A stretch of 64,000 nucleotides of DNA from Ophthalmolycus amberensis (lineage: Eukaryota > Chordata > Actinopteri > Perciformes > Zoarcidae), in assembly GCA_024529925.1 (NCBI GenBank), contig JAFEUB010000912.1, positions 972,501 through 1,036,500 of the forward strand, given 5' to 3'. Both the position numbers and the translations under genes were made by a program. Below are positions 1 to 11,160 of the stretch, one piece after another. Numbering within the stretch: position 1 is the first letter of the stretch; each line of letters starts with the position of its first letter. The notes below the pieces were generated by a model. That model had not been told where the DNA came from and did no database searches. It saw only the letters and a list, made by a program, of their open reading frames with translations.

Positions 1-758
1 ACTTTTGGAAAACTATGAGGAACATGTTTGGTTTATTCTCCTCATCAAAATTACCCAGAAACTAAAAGGATCAATATCTCAGTCTATTGGTGATTGAATA
101 GTATCTCTCCAGCGAGTAGACCCCACGTTCAGTTTATTCTGCATCTTAATAGCAGAACTACAGTAATATAGTAGTTAAATATGTCCAAAATGTTGTGAAT
201 GTGTCATATAAAGAGACGGTGACAGTTCCTGGTTCAAAAATAAAGAATGGCTGAAATATTCCGTAAACAGATGCATCTTTCGTCGTAATTTTGGAGATTG
301 CTAATTTCACTTATTATCCCATTAAGGTTTAAATTGGAGTACTCCATCTCACATTTTGTGGTCAATAATTACTACACAGTCCCTGCTTACAAAACAATAC
401 AGCCATATACTCATTGAAAAGTTAAAATGCTGCATAAAGGGGCTACAGTGACATGAACCATCTCAAGGGAAAATGTGGGAGAAAAATATTATTAACAAAT
501 GTAACAATGGCATGTGTACTTAATCGTATACAGTTTATATTAACAGCATACTTTATATTATACTTCGTACACCATTAAGATGCAACCTGAAACAAAAGAA
601 ATCAAACTCAAACATTGATGATGAAGACATAAGCTTACAATAAATACAACTGGATGAAATGTATGCTTTGACTGTGTGTTTGTGATTGAAGGAATTTCCC
701 AGTGATTGATTGACCGACTGATTAAATACAAACAGTTTGGAGGAACCATTCATCAGCA
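1..758. other. gene-free stretch
   Basis: AT-rich sequence with no open frame, splice pattern or repeat that I can identify. It may be intron or flank of the unidentified gene that follows. Confidence 0.4.
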
Positions 759-796
759 GTGATTAACTTGTATTGTTACTGCCGTGTTTATTCTCA

Positions 797-1368
797 CCAG
801 AGAGATACAATTAGTTATTCCTTTGATGACAGACAAGATCAGGCCTTCAATCTGCCCCGCAGGACAGTCCTTAAAATGAAGGAGTCCGACCACGTCTCAT
901 TTAACGTTGGGACAGCAGACAAACCAGAGGAAAGGAGGGACATCCCCGTGACCTGTTTTAGTTACCAGGTAAAAAACTATGTGTGGATTCTACAGGTTTA
1001 GCATTGTATTTTTCATGTAATGTGAAATTATCATTTGGTACATTTCCTGCTTTTTAATTCACAGAATTTCCAATTCAAGCACATTTCCTGCCATGGGAAA
1101 CTCAGTGTCCACTGACTTCATCACTCCTACTCCCAAGAAACTGTCCAGGGGGCGCCAGGAAGAGGACACGGTCAAGCTGGAGGACGTCTTGACACAACGA
1201 GAGGAGGCTCTCTGGAGAGTAAAAGCAAAGCAGAGTTTATCTGTGAAAAAGGTCCACCTCACTCGCAGCATCCGCTACGTGGACCTAGCTCTCCAAGAGA
1301 GCGACAGCCTTTATCCAAATATGGGCGAAATGCTGAACCCTGCTTTTGTTGGAGATCAAGCCTCATGA
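797..1368 (+). CDS. possible 3' exons of an unidentified gene
   Basis: Two stretches look coding. The first (about 797-968) follows a pyrimidine-rich tract ending in CAG and runs to a good donor (CAG|GTAAAA); it encodes a charged segment ending in DIPVTCFSYQ. The second (from the acceptor at 1064 to the TGA at 1366-1368) encodes about 100 residues rich in Lys, Glu and Arg and ends NPAFVGDQAS. The splice phases do not match: the first exon ends in phase 0, while the long frame of the second needs two bases carried over. So either the exons belong to different transcripts, the donor is elsewhere, or one base is wrong. I do not recognise the protein. The polar character would suit the cytoplasmic tail of a membrane protein, but that is a guess. 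Confidence 0.33.
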
Positions 1369-2708
1369 ATGACTGAATTCACTGCGGACAATTAAATCTT
1401 CAACTCAGCAAGAAGATACTGTCAGTTGTGATGTTTGAAGGGATAATGGCAAACAGCCCCTGTAATGCTACTGCAACATGAGAGGTCTGTCATAGAGAGA
1501 CAGTTTTCAACCTATAACCGGGAAATGACGCATCAGTGGTTCAACTTTTTTAGGTGTGAAATGGAAGCAAAAGTGACAATATATTTATTGTATAGTTTCA
1601 GATAATCACAATTTGAGCAAATATCAATCTGATCAAGGCTGAACTGAGCAAAGGAAATCTAACATCTCTGCGTCCGTGAAACACACAAAGGTGTAAGGTA
1701 AGCCATTTTTCTGTGAGAAGAGCTTCATATCTTAAAAAAGAGTGATATCACTTGCATCGTCTGTGGACTTTTCAAGGAGTTTACATTGTTTTCAATCCGC
1801 ACTGTTGTCTTATCTTTGTACCACATGGATTTTGAATCAATGTATTGTATCTTAGCACAGTGTTCTCAAGGTTATTTCGAGTCATTTCTCTGAAGCAAAT
1901 ACAGTTTGTAACTAACTTGTAAGAAAGCTTGTTGGACAAATACATTAAACCTTCCAGCTGATTCTGTTTTAGCCTCTTGATTCATTTACAGTGCAAAAAT
2001 GGGTCATTGTACTATGTCTAATCTGAGGTTTGATATTTTTACTGCTGACAAATAATAAACTACAATGTATCAGAAAAGGTCTCCAACATATTCATTAGCA
2101 AGTAAATAAAAAACAGTGACACCCCACTGATAGACAAATTACTGTTGTGCATAATTAAGTCATTTTACAATCTCACTGTTATAACAATTAGTGCTTCTTT
2201 AGTAAAGTTAACTTATCTCATTGAATTCAGAGTGGGCTCGCACTAACGAACGGCGGCCCGTCAATGGGACTATAAGGCTTTACATCAATATCAAATGAAT
2301 AATTAAAGGAACCATGAGTGAGGTTTTCAGTTCTCCAAATCAAAAAATATGTTGTTGTTGGGCGATGATCTCAAAGGCAAATGGGCTTCATGAAGTGGGG
2401 AACAATCCTGACAGAAATAAAAGTGGAGAAGTCATGAATACTAAAATAAATCCAATATCCAAAGAAGGAAGTGAGAGCAGCAGAACGGCACACCTTGTGA
2501 TAAAGTCCAGGGTTTGAAATCAGATGCAGGACAGAGATAACATTTAAATAGCATTAAATGCTAATGAGAAACTTTTTTTTATATTTATACAGCTCATAGG
2601 TGAGAATAGTTTAGAGCACAAGACATGGTTAAAAAAATAATAATGATGATTAGTACAAAAGACTTCCCCAATGACTGACGAGAAAATAAATCTAAATTTG
2701 TGTGTGTG

Positions 2709-2752
<44 letters not shown>

Positions 2753-2871
2753 ATTAAAAGTAGAATGGAAACTGGAGGAGTCATTTCTCACCAGAGGGAA
2801 ATGAGTGTGGCACCTGACAAGCTTGGAAATATCTGTCACTTTATTCACAGGTCTGACCCCCAGACGGCAAG
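1369..2871. other. intergenic stretch with GT microsatellite
   Basis: No supported gene. Candidate poly(A) signals and AT-rich sequence follow the upstream exons. A GT repeat lies at about 2701-2749, some 120 bases before the start codon of the Siglec-like gene, so it sits in or near that gene's promoter or 5' UTR. Confidence 0.5.
2701..2749. repeat. (GT)n microsatellite
   Basis: An alternating GT run with one early interruption (TAGG), just upstream of the Siglec-like gene start. Confidence 0.9.
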
Positions 2872-5800
2872 ATGGATTCTGTCAAATGGCCTATGATTTT
2901 TGTGTGCCTTTGCTTTAAAGGTATGGCACATTCTCTACACTGTAAAGTCAGCTATAATCTATGGTTGCTCACAAGAAATGCAGTTAAACAGTCAGATTTT
3001 TGTCTTTTTGATGTCTTAATATCGTTTTTGTTCAGGCCAAGATTTTGATTTTTAGATGAATTTGTGTTTTTCATGCAAGTCCTTCTCTTCTCTACTTTCC
3101 CGTTTTCCCCTGCAACAGTTACTCAAACTGAAGCCTCATCTTGGACAATTAAGGTGCCGTCCTCAGTTAAAGGTCTCCCTGGATCCTGTGTGGTGATCCC
3201 CTGCTCGTTTAACTACCCAGATCCAGGCAAGAAGATCACTGAGTTCACGGGGATGTGGGTCGTGGCGACACATGAGCTCATCTATCACCCAGACAAGTCG
3301 AAAAGGATGCAGCAGTATCGGAATCGGACTGAGTTGCTGGGAGATGTCAGACAGAAGAGCTGCTCACTGAAGATTGATCCCCTTCAACAAGATGACCGAG
3401 GGCCTTTTTTTTTCAGGATTGAAATGGCAGACTATGAAAAATTTTCCTATAGAGAGAACACAGTCTCCATTACAAGTAAGTAATAACAACAACTCTCACC
3501 AGACTTGTGTAAGAGTACAGTTAATTCCAGAATTTTAACAGAAGTCTCTTTTTAATTACCGTGTTGCAATCAGTGACAGGACAACAGTCATTAGGTTACT
3601 TTCCTCGTGTTATTTAGTTACTTGCTCATCTCAACCAAGTCTCCAAAGAAATAATTACAACACATTTACATTTTTACCTCAAAGGTTTATGTCAGTTGTG
3701 TCCGAAAACTGAATTCGTAATTATAAGCTCAAACAAAGTCCTCTGACAATTCAATTGAGTTGGTAACAGTTGGTAACATTTAGGTTGCAATTGTTGGTTC
3801 CGATTCCCACCTCCTTATTTGTGCGATTGTAACTGGTTGGTCTCCTCACAGCTGAAACTGTTTCATTTCTCGAGACAGATATATTGAATGCTGCCCATTT
3901 TGAGAATTCCTATGTGTTAAATCCTGTGCCAAAATGGTTCAGTCAACATTTCTATTTGTCCAAATCTTGGAATCAGACTGAAAACCTATGATTTTGTGAT
4001 GAAAGTACATTGAGAATTAGAGTTTTATCAGAGGGGGAACTGCCTTTTGTTAAGCTAAATTTGGATTTGGGGCAGCACATGGGATTGATGAAGTAAAACA
4101 GTAACAGCAACATCCCAAGAGCACATGGCAATGTTTTGGTAACCTCATGTAATTTCACATGATTTGGGATTTTCAAGTTTTTGTCAACTAAAGTGCTTCC
4201 AAAATGCATGGAAGCCCCAACATCATGTGCTGCCAGAATACAAAGTTGACCAGCCCAGTAGATTAAGTACCCTCCACTGCCTGCCTATCATGATCTTTCT
4301 TATTGTTACAGGTGAACTAAATCCCATCCAATTCTCAGTGAAGGAGGAGGTAATGGAGGGTCAAAATGTGGCTGCATCCTGCTCTGTGTCTCACTCCTGC
4401 CCCACTTCACCACCTGTCTTCACCTGGAGCCTCCCTGGAGAAAAACACTTCCAATCACAGCCGCTGGACGATGGCCACTGGACAGCAACATCTACTCTGA
4501 ACTTTCACCCTACCAGCGCTGATCACAACAAGCCTTTACGATGCACCGTGACATACAAGGGAGGGCAGCACCACAAAGCAGAAACGGTCCTCCGAGTAAA
4601 ACGTAAGTGTTTGTGGTCGTTATAAAAACTGCTGATATAAACATTACTCATTTCGCTGTCCCTTACTGTCTTTTTTATTGGATGAGCTGGCTGCAGGACA
4701 GGACAGCACATTCTGTCTGCTTCTGTGTATCTTCTATGCACAAATGAAAACCTATACCAGCTTTATAAAGGTAAAGGCCTTTTTTACGGCAGCCATTTTG
4801 ATATCATACAGCAGACTAACACCTGTGTTTACCCTGCTACGTGTCAAAATGGCTGCTGTGTAAGGGGCCTATTTTGGCCCTTTCCAATTGCCTTTTTAGC
4901 AACACTAGCTCTGCCAGTCCACCACTTTGGTTGAAGACTGAAATATCTCATTAACTATTCAGTCAACCGTGGTCCCGAGAGGATAAATCTTACTGATGTT
5001 GGTGATCCCTTGACTTTTTCATAAAGTTGACATTTGTTGTTTTGAGTCAAATGTCTGGACAACTATTGGATTAATTGCACACATTTATGTGCTCCAATTG
5101 TTATAACTTTGGTGACTTTTCATTTACTGCAACCTCTGTACAGCCTCACAGAGATGCTGGCTTGGCTGTAGACTCTTATCATCTTGTTTGTTTATGTGCA
5201 TTGACATCAGCTCAGCATTGACATTACTTTGTAAAAGACTGCCAAATGTACTACATCATGGTATTATTGTATGATTCCATGCAGACGCCCCAGTGAATGT
5301 GAATATTGAGCACAAGTCAGATGTAAAGGAGGGAGAAGCTGTGCGACTAAGATGCTCCAGTGATGCTAACCCCCCAGCCACCTATCAGTGGCATAATGAA
5401 ACGGGTGCTCAACTGCATCAAGGAAATCTCTACACGCTGCCAAATGTCTCCAGACACACAGGAGCCCTGTTCTGTACTGCCATCAATGCAGTGGGACAAG
5501 GCAAATCAAACCCTTTGCGGCTCAATGTGTTATGTAAGTAAACAATCAAAGAAATGCACTGGTAAAGGAGAGTTTTCTTTTAGAAGTATCTCATGAAAGT
5601 ACATTCTTGTGTTTACAGATGTGCCTGAGATTAAGACGATCTCTTCCTGCTCCTTAGAGGCGGATATGGTGAAGTGCGTGTGCATTGCAGAGTCCCAGCC
5701 TGCCAGTATGGTCTATTTTGTGCTTTCTGACAGGGTCCTGCCAAGCATCAAGGTAGAAAAACATGGCTCCGTTACCATCGGGACTCTGCAGGCAGAGTTT

Positions 5801-6708
5801 GGATCTTCCCGGGTCGTTTACTGTCTGGCAAACAACACGCTTGGCAATGCCAACCTAACACTCTCTTTACCTGTTAACAGTAAGGAAGATTTTTTTTATT
5901 TCCAGGACTGCATGACACACACCTCAAGACAAGAGGCATACATTTTATATTGATGAAGAGAAAAATTGACACCACATGGTTTCTGTTTGGACAGGTAAGA
6001 TGCAGAATCTTTACATTATCATCGCTTCTGGAGCAGGCGGGATTTTGGTGATACTTTTAACAACAGTGAGAGTTTTAAAAAATGGTAAGTTGCTATGAAA
6101 AAATGTTTCCCGTCATTTAAACTAAGTAGTAAAATGATTTTGCTTCTAAATAATAGTCAAAGCACATCCTTCTGACCATGTGGTCGCAGAAAGTCAGCTT
6201 GCACAATCTTTCAGATGTATTGACTTTTGCAGTTAGCATCAGTTTCAGTTGTTGTGAAAAGTTTCAACAGTTGTTTTCATGTTCCTAAATTAAAAACCAT
6301 TATTCTCCCAGCAGGGGAAGATCTGCGAGTGCACTAACACCTCGCATTAGTACCGAGAAGGAAGACAAAGATGTGGCGCTCCCTCAGTATTCTGCAACTA
6401 AAAGGTTTCAGTCATTCACCTCAGTTTGAACAAAACAATCCGAATGATGTAAAATGACACAAGGAAGCTGACCTTAAATAATCCTGTGTTTATGTTTTTT
6501 TTTTGTTCTGCCCTAAGAAAAGAGAAGAGCGATGAGGATGTACATTGCGCAGGCATTTATGCCAACGATCATGTATACGGCAACATGGAGGTATGTTAAG
6601 CTGTCTACATTCATTCATTCATTCAATATTTACATGCATGAGAGAAGAGAGTGAGTTCATTTTGTTTCACAGACTGACTGTGATGATGCCATCTACGCCA
6701 ATATGTAA
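2872..6708 (+). CDS. Siglec family receptor (MAG/CD22-like), V + 3 C2 Ig domains
   Basis: Exons: 2872-2920 (signal peptide), 3119-3475 (V-set), 4312-4602, 5285-5533 and 5619-5879 (three C2-set), 5995-6084 (transmembrane), 6315-6404, 6518-6590 and 6673-6708 (cytoplasmic tail). Ectodomain splice phases are all 1, as usual for Ig genes. The V domain has the conserved F-strand arginine (FFFRIE, about R116), the sialic-acid contact residue of Siglecs. The last Ig domain has the closely spaced cysteines of the MAG/CD22 type (SSCSLEADMVKCVCIAES). Expected role: type I cell-surface lectin binding sialylated glycans. The tail exons carry three Y-x-N sites (IYAND, VYGNM, IYANM), which fit GRB2-type SH2 docking better than ITIMs. 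Oddity: entering the first tail exon from the transmembrane exon gives a stop after about seven residues, while the next frame is open through all three tail exons. This is one missing base in a G run, either real truncation or a sequence error. No exact ortholog is claimed. Confidence 0.8.
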
Positions 6709-8561
6709 CTTTGTTGAATTCATTGGGGGAACAGCTGCAGTCCCTCTGTTGTCCAACTGATGTGAGTCAAGAAAGCTGCAAACGTATTAATAAGCTATCT
6801 TCTGTATAAATGACAAATTATATATTTTCTGTCTCCTGTAATTCACATACAGTATATGTTTTTTTTTCTTTTTAAGTTGTTCATGTCTAAATATAACTTT
6901 TCCCTGACTGCTTGTCTGATCATAAGTAACATATGTGTTGTAAAATAAAAATCACCATTAAACTACTTCCCTGTTTTATTTGCCAATGTGTCACCCAATA
7001 ACAACACTTGCTGCACAGGCTACACCTTTTTAATTTCCTCTTTTGCGGGCACGGTTTCTTTATCAGAGTGACAGATAAGAACATAGCTGTTGAAGTTCCA
7101 AAATGCTGGCTTGCTGCCAAATAACCCCGTTAACCCCTGTTGACTTTTTTGGTCACGGCTATAAAAGCAACACGGTCACTGTGCTCATCACAGCACAGCA
7201 CAGATGCGCTGAACATATGTGTACACTTGCTTCACAAAAACAGTTGTGTCACAATGTCAAAACACTCTCAAGGAAGAATAATTCCAATGCCGTACTAACT
7301 GACTGACTTTACTGTAAATGTTTGAGTATGTGCAGAAGCACAGATTATACTCACTCATTAATCAACTCAAACAAGTTATAAAGTGAAAATATTCTGTGTG
7401 TGCTCAGGTCAATGTGGAAAACCCCTCGAGGCTTTAAAAGTGTGTTAATGGTAAAAAGACAGGAAGCCAAAGGGGAAGCTACCATCTAAGGTGCAAAAAA
7501 AGAGTACTGATGTGATCACACATTTCAAAAACAGAAACACCAAACATCGCTCTATTCTTGGCACAAGCCTTGCCTCAAATGATCATAAACAGTAAACGCA
7601 AACTCACGTTGGGAGATACAGTATTCCTCAACAGCTTTGTAATATTTAGCAAAATGTGGACAAAAGGCCCAAAGTCATCTTCCCAGTTTAATGCAGTCTG
7701 ATTTATATCGCTGTGTAACAAACATTAACACCATGAAATCTGAAAAACTGCTTACAACTTATTTTCTAACTGCTAATTCAGCAATCTTTAGCATTCAGAT
7801 AAAGAAAAAAAGGTTTGTGAAGGGTAGCCCACAAGTTGTTCATATTTCATCTTTAGAATTTAGAAATGGTGAAGGAATTTAAATATTGCCTGTTGATTTG
7901 TTTTCTTTAATCTCTTGAAAGTTCAACCTCATAGGTTGAAACATTTTATAATCTGAAATAATTAAAAAATATATCAACAAATCATACAATCAAGTTTTTT
8001 TATGACAAAATGTGTGACACATTCTCACAAAACTGTGTTGGTTTATTCATATTCAAACACAAATCGAAGGGGGGCGTCGTTCTCCATCATACCCTTCTGT
8101 TTTTACACAATCAAACATTTAATTATTTAATGGTATTTCATTTTAATAAGACACAATAAATCATATCGAAAAGAAGCATCAAACAGTGAAGTATTACTGA
8201 AGTAAACACACCAGATATGAGGTGGTAAATAACTGATCATGAGAGTGACACTCTATCAAGAGGTCGGGCATTGCAGGTCTTTCAAATGACATTACAGTGT
8301 GCAGTGATGTGTTAACTGACTGATTGTGTTTCTTAATTCAGAATGTGGACTCATAATTCACTTTTGGTCAAACAGTATCTCTCTGTAATCATATCACAGT
8401 ATTTATTTTTCAGCTCAACATCTGTATGGAGAGTAAACTTTTACAAATGTAGCATCTGAGAGACATTAATTAAACTATAGATGAGAACCTTGTTGACACA
8501 TTAATTATTATTTACCATGCAGAATGAAAGGGTGATATTTAGGCCGTTGCACTGGGCTTAC
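6709..8561. other. intergenic stretch
   Basis: AT-rich sequence with an AATAAA near 6945 that could end the Siglec-like transcript. I see no coding structure or recognisable repeat. Confidence 0.5.
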
Positions 8562-8832
8562 GTTATATTGTGGGAATCACGGAGCTCGTCACCTGCTTCC
8601 CTCCTCTGTACCGCACTGTGCAGTTTAAAGGCTTGTCGAAGTCAGTGGGTCGAGGGGGAAAAGTCAGGGTTGACACCGTCTTCCACTGCCACGTATTCAG
8701 CTTCTTTATTTGAGAGGTGACGGTTCCAGTGATTTGTCATTAAGTGTAAGATACAATATGTTATGCAAAATAATGTTTAATGTAAGACTCACCATGTAAC
8801 AACAGAAAGGAAAACCACAACTTCAGCTCCAT
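8562..8832 (-). pseudogene. Siglec-like gene remnant (signal-peptide exon plus half a C2 exon)
   Basis: The complement of 8793-8832 is a clean signal-peptide exon (MELKLWFSFLLLH, phase-1 donor GTGAGT). Only about 65 bases later the complement of about 8728-8562 encodes the second half of a C2 domain (WQWKTVSTLTF, then KPLNCTVRYRGGKQ) that closely matches the C2 exon of the Siglec at 4312-4602 (GHWTATSTLNF, KPLRCTVTYKGGQ) and keeps its donor (C|GTAAGC). The V-set exon and the first half of the C2 exon are missing, and the last codon before the donor is TAA where the intact gene has AAA. This is a decayed paralogue by internal deletion. No further Ig, transmembrane or tail exons were found at lower coordinates. 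Confidence 0.7.
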
Positions 8833-10440
8833 CACTGACGAGGAAGAGAAATCTAAAGTGTAAAAAAAGGCATAAGGCAATGAAAGACACATTAAACGGC
8901 TTGTTGTATTTTTGCAGCAACAATTCCCTCACCTCTGAATCCTTTTAATGGCTGTTTGAGTCCACCTTCTCTTGGTGAAGATGTGTGCAGTGTCGTTTGT
9001 ATGTGATATTTATAGTCCAGCTTCACCCTTTAAAACTGAAAGCGTTTCCGAATGTTTTACAAAGCGTTGAGCTCATAACGTGAGTTAAACAGATACAGCA
9101 GAAGCTCAGGAGACGGATGTTGTTGCAATATGTGATTACTTTGTTACTTGTCATCTGTTTAACATGTTACTTCTGTTTCAACTTAAAAATGAATACAGAA
9201 ACAAAGGGATTCCACAGAACACAGTGTTCCAGCAATGCACAGACGCTACATTTTGTGTCGCTGCCGATGGGAGAAAACACAAGAAAAAATGGAAAAAGAT
9301 GAATCACTAAAAGGACTGTTGCATTTTTAAGACTATCGCTGCCAAATTCAGAACCCAGATGGGCAGATGCAAAAAAAAATAGTTTAATAAAGCAAAAACT
9401 CACAAAAACAGGAAGTAAAATTAAATGACAAACTAACGGCCCTGGTGTCACTGACAGCCAACCCAGTGTGCCATAGAGAAAACCTGTGAGCAGATCTTAG
9501 AAAAGTTACAAGATTTAATTTTTACTTTACCACATGTAACCTTAGCTCTTTATCAGTCATTGGGTTTTTTTTCAGGGAACTATAACCACATTTCTTTTTG
9601 AGGAAATGAACCATGGGGGAAATTCCATTTATACATTTCACAGCTTTGCTGTTCAGGCATGTCTTGAAGAGTCATGTGATGGTCAGTCAAATGAGGTCAA
9701 ACCTCACAAAGAAGACATTTTATATTCTGTGTTTTTAATAGCTTTTGAATACGTAACTGGTATTTGAGTTGCAACTCTAATAAGTTTGTAAACTGACAAA
9801 ATTCAGAATTTTACAACTATGAGTAAAATTCACCTACGTAAGTTAACATTCAGGGATGCAGAGATTGCAACAAGGGATTGTAGGAGCGGCTGAACATAGT
9901 GTAATATATTGTTTTAAAGTACGGCATAAGAATTAGTTTAGTTTGGTCTGTCACATAAGAGAAATTGCAGTACAAATGAAATGAAAAACTAGGACAAGAG
10001 ACTCTCAGCGATGATGATAAGCCAGCTCCAGTATGCACACCGATACAACCAAGGTCGAGAAAGGCTCATCCTCAGCAAAATCTAATCGGAATTTGGCTAT
10101 TGCTCAATAAATGTAGAACACTTTGGACAAACAATGACATCCACTTTCAACCTTTTATTGTTTGGTACAGTTCTTATTCTATATCATAGTTCTAAATTAA
10201 ATGGCATTACAAAAAATAACTAAATAAGAGACTGAATCAGAAACGAAAACAGAAGTTTCAGCTCCTGCCCAGATGACACAGGAAGTGAATTGACAAACAT
10301 ATTGAGAAAGAGTAGAAAAAACACAATGCATCATGTCACTTAACCCAAGATGTGTCAAGTGAAGTTGCACAGCTGTACAGTGGAACATAGCAGATTGCAT
10401 GAATATATTACACAGAAAACGGAACTCTTGATATCTTCTC

Positions 10441-10479
10441 CTGTATCACGCTGTATCACGCTGTATCACGCTGTATCAC
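10441..10479. repeat. tandem repeat, 10-bp unit, 4 copies
   Basis: The unit CTGTATCACG is repeated almost perfectly four times; the last copy ends CA instead of CG. Confidence 0.9.
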
Positions 10480-10794
10480 AGGTGAACATCGATTGCAGGT
10501 CACACAAGGAGGCACATTTGTAAAATGAGTAATAATGTGTTGAGACACATTTGAAGCCTTGGTTCTGAGCAATAATAAACTGTCCATTATCAATGGTTAC
10601 ATATCCACTGTAATAAACTAAGGCCAAATAAACAACTTTCAAATTGTAAATTGAAATTATATAAAGAAATATCATCATTTGTCACTGGGAAATTGGTCCC
10701 TGGAAACAGATATGTATAAGGTCTCCCATCTCTATATGAAATAGGACATCCAGACTGAAAGAGACACCAAACAAGCTTGCTTGACTTTGTAGTT

Positions 10795-10920
10795 TTGCAC
10801 CTCATTGTGTTTTCTTTTTTGTCTCTGTGTAGTCGTACACAGCGGCCATTTTTTGTCTCTTGTGGTAGTCTCATTGTAGTTGTTTTTCGTCTCTTGCTGG
10901 TCGTCTCTTGGTGGGCCCAT
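10795..10920. repeat. degenerate GTCTCT-based minisatellite
   Basis: A decayed tandem array in which GTCTCT(T)G and TGTAGT(C/T)GTTTT phrases recur roughly every 20 bases. It looks like the GTCTCTTTGTAGTC low-complexity arrays I associate with fish genomes. Confidence 0.5.
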
Positions 10921-11160
10921 CAGATTGAGGGGGATGCCCTCTCACAATTTCTGCAACCATGAGCCAGTAAATACAGAAGACTAACTGTAACTCTGCTTTG
11001 TTTTTATTAATGGCATGTAGTTTTTATCTCATAAAATCCTTTAGAGGATGCAATGATTCCTTTCTTACTCGTGATAACAACACCATGTTCACACATGCAG
11101 GATACAGAAATACAGTTCAAAATGAAGTTCCAAATAGATTTGTGAGAAGCAGCTTTTCTA

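Larger units (their letters stand above)
8833..11160. other. intergenic stretch with small tandem repeats
   Basis: No supported gene. It holds the four-copy 10-mer at 10441 and a degenerate minisatellite at about 10795-10920. The upstream region of the broken Siglec copy lies at its left edge. Confidence 0.5.

Noticed and set aside
2602..2848. Open frame with poly-His/Thr on the minus strand
   Set aside because: Produced by the GT microsatellite; no splice or homology support.
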